Source: Cephalotus follicularis (lineage: Eukaryota > Streptophyta > Magnoliopsida > Oxalidales > Cephalotaceae). Taken from it: a stretch of DNA of 64,000 bases. Under the pieces are notes generated by a model. That model was given only the letters and a program-made list of their open reading frames with translations, was not told where the DNA came from and made no database searches. How positions within the stretch are numbered: position 1 is the first letter of the stretch; every line of letters starts with the position of its first letter. The DNA lies in assembly GCA_001972305.1 (NCBI GenBank), contig BDDD01001611.1, positions 1 through 64,000 of the forward strand. Direction: 5' to 3'. A program made the translations under genes and the position numbers. Below, one piece after another: positions 58,168 through 64,000 of this stretch.

Positions 58168-60336
58168 GTCTCTAATATCATGTCACAGGTAAAAATTCTG
58201 ATATGTGAACCAGTTTTGTGGAAGAATAGATGTATGTAGATGAGAGAAGGTAATAGTTATAGTCTACAAGCTGGTTGAGGTCGGGCTAAAATTGATGACC
58301 TGCTTGTCACAATGGAATCATTGGGTCTTTTGGATTCATTAGTTATTGGCATCATGGACATTGTGATAAATGCCTAGCTGTTATTGTGATTTGTTTACAT
58401 CAATTCTTTTTTAAAGCCTTTTTGATCTTAAGAATTGGTATCATGAAAATTGTGTGCCACATGGCTTAGAAGGGTCATTCTTTTGGGTTGTGTATGTTGC
58501 TGCTGCCTATTAGTCATGTTACAAGTGGAGCTGCAATGTGCATAACCAAGATCATGGATGCAATTTTGTATATGAAAATGTAAATTAATCAATGTATGTT
58601 CCCCAAGAATAAATTTGAAAGAGTCACTTCAACATTGCATAAAAGGACTATGAGAACGCCATAGAGATCGCCGTAGGAGAATTTGAAATATTGGTGATAA
58701 CTTGAGTCTTTTCATGTTCAATAGTCCTGAGGACAGGGAGAGTGATAGCAGCCAGTCCGTGGCTCTTTGACAAGAATGCGGATTGCCCTTCTCGTGGAGA
58801 CCTTTAATGAAGAGGTTCATCCTTCAAAAATGAGTTTCAGCTAGACTGCTTTTTGGATTTGTGTTTATGGCTTCCCTTATCCATGTTTCTCTAATTCGAT
58901 TGGGTATCTCATGGAGTCGATGACGGTGAAGGGAAGAGGGCCCAATGGACAATATGTGAGAATTAAGGTTCAAACATGTTAAAGATTCTTTAGAAAAAGG
59001 TATGGACTTCTCTTCTGGAAACACAGGGAAGACATGGCTGCATTTCAAATATGATAGGCTCCCTATCTTTTGCTATTTTGTAATGGCACAAGCAGAAGGA
59101 TTGCAATGAAGCAGAGGAGTGTCAGAAGAGATGTTGATGAACATTATGGTGCATGACTGCCTGTGGATAGAGTTGATGGTGGCATCAATAGGGTTCATGG
59201 AAGAAGAATTTCTGGCACTTCTTTTTGGTGGAGTCAAAACAGAACTTCTGGCTTTACATGCCCATTGTCTAGCACGTTCGGTATATTAGAAACCATGTTG
59301 AGTATGGTCAACCACTAGCCTACAGCAACATACCATTTTCTCTTTACTGCAGAAATTACATATTGGAGTTTCAGAGGGCGAACCAGCATTGGAGGTAGGG
59401 CAGATTTAGGCATGACTGGTACCTGAATTTGTCCCCCACCAGGGTTCAGAATATCTATTCTGATGGAACATGTTTGACAGGGATAGTGGTTCTGGTATGG
59501 GATAGGTTGTAAGGGACAGCTCTGGAATGGTACTGGTGGCAGGAGCTTGTTGCCGAGTTGAAGGGAAATTTGAACCAGCGGGGGTGAAAGCTCTCTAGCT
59601 GTTTATAAAGCTCAATTTGAAAAATTATGTAGAATGGGTAACCAGCCAACCGCTTACAATTCGACAATAACTGTTCGAATGGACAGCCAATTGAAAAGAA
59701 GAACAACTGCTGTGGTTATCGGTTACTGTTTTTTGATTTTTAGTTTTATGTTATGATACTTAACAGCATCGTAGAATTTGCCTTCTGTTTAAGATTCTAG
59801 GATTGTTATCACTGTTGACTGTAATATCATATGAAATCTTTTAGGAACTGTCAAGTAACTGCTTCCTTGAACCCTCTCTCTCTCTCTCTCTCTCTGAAGT
59901 AAATGCAAGCTCATCTAGCTATAGATTTGATATGTAGTCAATTTGTGAGGACAAATATGTACTTTTATGGTTAAAGATACCCATAAGGAAATGTATACTT
60001 AAATTTCACTTTGAATATCACAGATATTGTTTATATTAAGGAGACAATTTGTGAATATTATCAAATGTATATACAAGTCCACGAAATACATGGAGTATAA
60101 GTATAAATAGAGAGCAATTTATCGAAACAAACTTGGATGTAAAGTGATTGAAATAGCAATTTAATTCAATTTCACTCAGCAAACCAAACAGGGCATTAGG
60201 CTTTCTTAATATTTGGTTCCCTCGGAACTTGGAAGCACGCCTTGCTAAGGAAAGACTCATAAATTTATTATTCGGCGAGTTCGTGCAACCAATATTCATC
60301 AAACTATATAGTAATCATGGATTAACCAAAATAGCC
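58168..60336. other. Intergenic region between SDR and the gypsy derivative
   Basis: It starts with the SDR 3' UTR. It contains the DUF4283-type remnant listed separately and a CT run (59875-59895). Other frames show no domain. Confidence 0.5.
58700..59080 (+). pseudogene. Remnant of a LINE-associated DUF4283 / zf-CCHC_4 protein
   Basis: Plus-strand translation shows SPWLFDKN (about 58757), a phrase typical of DUF4283. FWICVYGFPYPCFSNSIGY follows in another frame, and then SLEKGMDF...TWLHFKYDRLP, typical of the zf-CCHC_4 region. Stops and frame changes separate the pieces, so this is decayed coding debris of a non-LTR element. No reverse transcriptase is seen beside it. Confidence 0.55.
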
Positions 60337-60986
60337 TGATATGAGAAAAATTCGTTTTGAACCCACTGACACGTGTTCAGGGGGGGACGACAGCTGTCCT
60401 CCAAAGAAATGATGGTCTGATCTATGGGTCTTGTCACCAATTCAGGGAAAGGTCTCCTCTGAGCAACCTGACACGCCACAGAGGGTGGGAGGCCGCACAC
60501 CCGCGCAGCCACACGGATAGGATGACCCTCCATCACATCAGTATGAGAAAAGAGACTGACAAGCCACCAAAGTTCTCCCATTCATTAATGGGCACGCGGC
60601 TACGCACACTAAAGGGGGGGAGTCCAAGGGAAATGTTAAGGCCTCTGAAGTTCCCCCCCCCCAGGGGCAGCCACTCCGGATGGGACACTCATCAATCACA
60701 AGGATCCCTATAAATACAAGAATGAAACACAATACAAAGGTCAGCCATTTTTCCTCTTCTTCTAGCACACAAAGAACCCATTATTCTCTGTACTACAGCT
60801 AACTTGAATTTCGGAGTGCCCCCGGGAGAATAACCTCCTGGACCCTTCTCCACTCTCTCGCTTGTGCAGGGATCATCAACCACCCTTACTCACACATCCT
60901 TTCTCGGGCATATTCGCGCATTCCCCTAAAACAAATCAAGCCCTTACACGTGGGGTGCTGTTGTGGAAGAGATTTTCGCATCAACA
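60337..60986 (+). repeat. 5' LTR of the gypsy derivative
   Basis: 650 bp with TG...CA ends, a TATA box about two-thirds along and an 11-12 base C run at 60651-60662. The opposite strand matches the 20.1-kb solo LTR over its whole length with gaps. Confidence 0.8.
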
Positions 60987-61031
60987 GTTGGCGCCGTCTG
61001 TGGGAAGCGCGGCGAAAAGTCATCTAGAATC

Positions 61032-61757
61032 ATGCCTCCGAGGAAGAACCCTAACAATTACTCCACAGCAGGTGGAAGCCAACGTACGGTGGGGAATGAC
61101 CCGGCCCAAACCAGCCAAGTCCCTATGGATGTCGAGCAAGTTTCGGTCACGGGCGAACAGTTCAATCGCCTGTTCCAGGTGGCAGAGCGCATCACCGACT
61201 TGCTGGTCACAACTATAGCCAACCAACAACAGCAAGCCGAGCGTATTCAGCAGGCGACCCGAGGAGTTTCCGACCCCAACAGACCAGAGGTGGAGGCACG
61301 GCGCCCACAAGGCGCTAGGCGAAACCCTTCGAGGGGAGATGAACTTCTCCTTGGGCGGTCAGGGGAAAACAATCCCCTGGGCAGAAGACCTGAGATCAAT
61401 GCGTCTCAGTGGGCGGAGTCCTCGACCGCCCGGGACCGACCTAACAACCCCAGGAAAACGCCCCCTGAGCGCCGGGCAATGGAGATAGACCCCCAAGGGG
61501 AGGCCAGAGGCATCGGGCAGGCGTCGGCTCGCACCAATGCTTCGCGCAGGGCAGGAGCGGAGCAGGGGAACAGGCATGACCGCACGGCCACTGTCGTAGT
61601 TGGGTCGCGTGTCTCTAGCAGGGCTAGGAACATCGAAGACGTGGAGCAAGTAATGAATAGGAGGCTTGCGGAGGTGGAGAAAAGGCTCCAAGGAGCCGAA
61701 AAACCGAAGGGACTACCAAGCTTGGGTGATCGAAACTCAAAGACAGTTGTGCAATGA
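61032..61757 (+). pseudogene. Truncated gypsy gag N-terminus
   Basis: From ATG 61032 (MPPRKNPNNY) the frame is open for 241 codons: a Gln/Arg-rich hydrophilic region with a coiled-coil-like stretch near the end (EQVMNRRLAEVEKRLQ). It stops before any capsid core or zinc knuckle. The sequence after the stop is unrelated to gag, so most of gag and all of pol are deleted. Confidence 0.65.
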
Positions 61758-62106
61758 GTGTTGTTTTGTCCTAAGGGGACTATTGGGACTGGGCGGCCAA
61801 GCCCAGAGATTGTTATATTGTTTATGCTTCATTAACCCAAGAGAACTACAAAACCTAAGTGGTTAAGTTTATTAAGTTATAGAATTGTTGCGATCGTTCA
61901 TGTGCAACTCCCCTAAGGGGGTCGGGGAGCGCGATGCCCCCCAGGTACTACGTAAGTTGTTAAAGCGTGTAAGCAAAAAAGACAGTCAAATGAAAAAACA
62001 CTTCATTTTATTGATAATTGGAAGATTACAGTATTAAAGAAGAAAAGTTACAAGGAAAAAACCAAAAAAGAGCTAGCCTAGGCCTCGTCCCCCGAGGGTA
62101 TATCCA

Positions 62107-63749
62107 CTATCGGGGGGGGGGGGGGGCGTCTTCTTCCGTGGGAGGAGGAGGAGGATCTTCAGGGTTGCCGCCGGGAGGAGAAGCTGGATCACCCCAAGCC
62201 ACCTCTGCCAGGGCGGGCTCCTCAGCATTGATCCGAGAGAGGGGCGCAACATCGAAGGCCACCTTGGCAGAGGCATCGAAAGGGACGATGTCGTGACCAT
62301 TGGGCGACCAAGGGGCATCTTGAGCTCGGCTTTGCTCCTCGTTGAAAGCCCTGAAGGCCTCGTCCTCGGCCTCCTCGATCCCCTCCGGGATGAAGTCGTA
62401 CTCGGCAATGGCGGGGCCGCAAACAAAGGATTCCAGCGGGAGGTCTGGGAAACACTCCACCATGTTTCGACAGGTGTAGTATCCCCTGCGAAAATTGGCC
62501 GAGGACTTCTTCAGGACCTCGCGGTTGAAGTCCTCGGAAGCTTTGTATAACTCCACAGCCTGGTCCATCGCGTCCCGGTACTCGGCCGAGGCCTTAAAGT
62601 CAAGGACGGCCCTCTCTGCGGCGACCCTGGCCCGGGCATCCCCAAGCTCTTGACACTTAGCCAGCTGGATGGTCAAAGCATCGATCCGGACGTCGAGCCC
62701 GGCCGCCCGCTCGGTCATTGCAACTTTGAGCCCCCTTTCCCTCTGGGCCTCCTGAACGGCCTCCTCCTTCTCGACCGCCGGCCTTTCTTGAGCCCCCAGT
62801 ACCTCCTCTAACTGGGCGCGAGCCGCGGCCAGGGACCTGCCCAGCTCGGCGTTCTTGGCCCCCAGCTGCTCATTCAAGCTGGACTCCTGGTCGGTCCTCT
62901 CCATCAGGAGATGGTCGTTGATCATATCCTATGAAAAGGTGAACATGTCAATACGAGCAGTACAAGAAACTTTAAGTTCAAAACAGACAAGGTTGGAGAT
63001 AAGAAGGCTTACCCGCTTGCAGCTTTGGAAGAAGTTGGTCCAGAGCTGACCAACCGTCCACTCCGCCCTCATCCCTACCTCATAGAGAAACATGGGCGCC
63101 CTGCCCACCTCTGCAGCCACCCCCAGCGTCTTTAAGCACACGCCCGCGCGCCCGAGCTCCCCCAGAATGTCCCTGACCTGTGCAAGCTCTGCGGCAGGGT
63201 AGGGGTGGTCGGGGTCGCACAGGCGTTGTTCGACGGCCTCGACCGCGGGGGCCTTCCCCGTATCTGTCCATGGCCTCTTCGTGGGGCGGCCCAGCTCCCC
63301 ATCTGACATAGGGTCCCTCACGGAGGCGCCCGGAGCCCCTCGGACAGCCACGGCCCCCTCGGCAGCCCCGGCCTCAGCATCACGGGCGGCCTCAGCGGCG
63401 CGCTCCTCCTCCACTGCCCCGACCTTCGCAGCCCTGGCCTCCCTTTCCTTTGCGGCCAAGGTCGCCGCGGCCCTGGCCTGCCTGGCCGCTGACGCCCTTG
63501 CCTCCCTGGCTTCCCTCTCCTCGGCGTCATCAGCCTCCTTGGCCTCCGCGGCTAGGGTCTGGGGCAGCTCCTGCAGCCTTGCCCTCGCCTCGGTGCGCAC
63601 GGCCGCCCTCCTCTCCGTCGCCCTTCTCGTTTTTTCCAGGGTCTTCCGCCTCCTCTCGGCATCCCTCCTTTGCTTCTCAGGGTCATCTGAGCGGCCCTGC
63701 TCGCGCCCAGCCCTTAGTAGTTCCAAGGCAGAGTCCGGTCAGGCCATTT
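62107..63749 (-). pseudogene. Spliced antisense ORF of the gypsy element (coiled-coil protein)
   Basis: On the minus strand, exon 63749-63013 (donor GTAAGC) joins exon 62928 to about 62107 (acceptor TTTTCATAG) in frame. The first exon is extremely Ala/Glu/Arg-rich and coiled-coil-like; it ends in a conserved-looking WTVGQLWTNFFQSCKR. The second exon starts DMINDHLLMERTDQESSLNE and has FNREVLKKSSANFRRGYYTC. An in-frame TGA (63739-63741) lies just inside the first exon, and a 16-17 base homopolymer (about 62115-62126) shifts the end of the frame, so it looks decayed. Upstream exons may lie beyond 63749. GC content is far above the host average. The function of such ORFs is not known. Confidence 0.6.
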
Positions 63750-64000
63750 CTGCACAGGCAAAGAGAGAAACAGTTAGACACATAAAAAATTAGCGCATTC
63801 ACAAAAACAGACTAGTCCTAGGAGAAGCGTAGTACGACTCTCTCCTTGCGGGGCCGCGGAGGGGGCAGCTCCCCCCTAACTGCCTTGTCCTCTCTCTCTC
63901 TGCGCCCCCTGAGGCCCTTCCTCTGCCTCCAACTCCAGACTGACCCGGCGGCCCACGGACATGCTCAGCCCATGCCTCCGTAGGCGGCCCTCGGACACGA

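Larger units (their letters stand above)
60337..64000 (+). mobile_element. Ty3/gypsy derivative (Tat-like), pol deleted, runs off window
   Basis: The 5' LTR is 60337-60986 (TGATATGAG...GCATCAACA) with a TATA box (CTATAAATAC, about 60709). It is followed after one base by the primer-binding-like TTGGCGCCGTCTGTGGG. A truncated gag and then a spliced antisense ORF follow; no protease, RT or integrase lies between. Antisense ORFs downstream of pol are a known feature of some Tat-lineage elements. The 3' LTR is beyond the window. It is the same LTR family as the solo LTR at 20075-20589. Confidence 0.75.

Noticed and set aside
1..64000. tRNA, rRNA, miRNA or CRISPR features
   Set aside because: None recognised by eye; a covariance-model scan was not possible, so small RNA genes cannot be excluded.

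Overview
The window is nuclear DNA from a flowering plant, almost certainly a eudicot. It has AT-rich spacers, GT-AG introns, Ty1/copia and Ty3/gypsy elements, CACTA and hAT-type DNA transposons, and plant-only gene families (STICHEL, Alfin-like, PPR-DYW). I cannot name the species from sequence alone. No rRNA, tRNA, CRISPR or prokaryotic feature was seen.

Layout. (1) 1-2977: end of a gypsy-type element whose candidate 3' LTR carries minisatellites. (2) About 5.0-29.6 kb: a tandem array of a small secreted, cysteine-rich peptide family. There are four intact two-exon genes (13533-14054, 16050-16630, 20677-21248, 28801-29385), one pseudogene (5250-8980), and one unit whose gene body is deleted (scar at 11300-11575). 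Exon 1 is 61 bp and encodes a signal peptide; exon 2 encodes a peptide with an invariant eight-cysteine frame and a Pro-rich tail. The spacing resembles defensin-like/NCR-like (CS-alpha-beta) peptides, but I do not recognise the family. Spacers and introns are full of insertions: a copia element, two hAT-like MITEs, a retroposon with a CACTA element nested in it, two solo LTRs and a copia LTR. Most have target-site duplications readable by eye. (3) 30312-37506 (minus): a six-exon STICHEL gene encoding 1271 aa. (4) 42539-44818 (plus): an intronless PPR-DYW gene. (5) 45634-54135 (minus): a five-exon Alfin-like PHD-finger gene with a young copia element antisense in intron 3. (6) 55326-58167 (plus): a nine-exon short-chain dehydrogenase gene, divergent from the Alfin-like gene. 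(7) 58168-64000: LINE-type coding debris, then a gypsy derivative (5' LTR, start of gag, spliced antisense ORF) that runs off the window.

The single-copy genes (STI, PPR, AL, SDR) are ordinary and functionally unrelated to each other. The region worth attention is the peptide array. It has grown by tandem and block duplication, its genes share a TATA-box promoter block, and its most similar pair (units C and F) differs mostly by amino-acid-changing substitutions that spare every cysteine.
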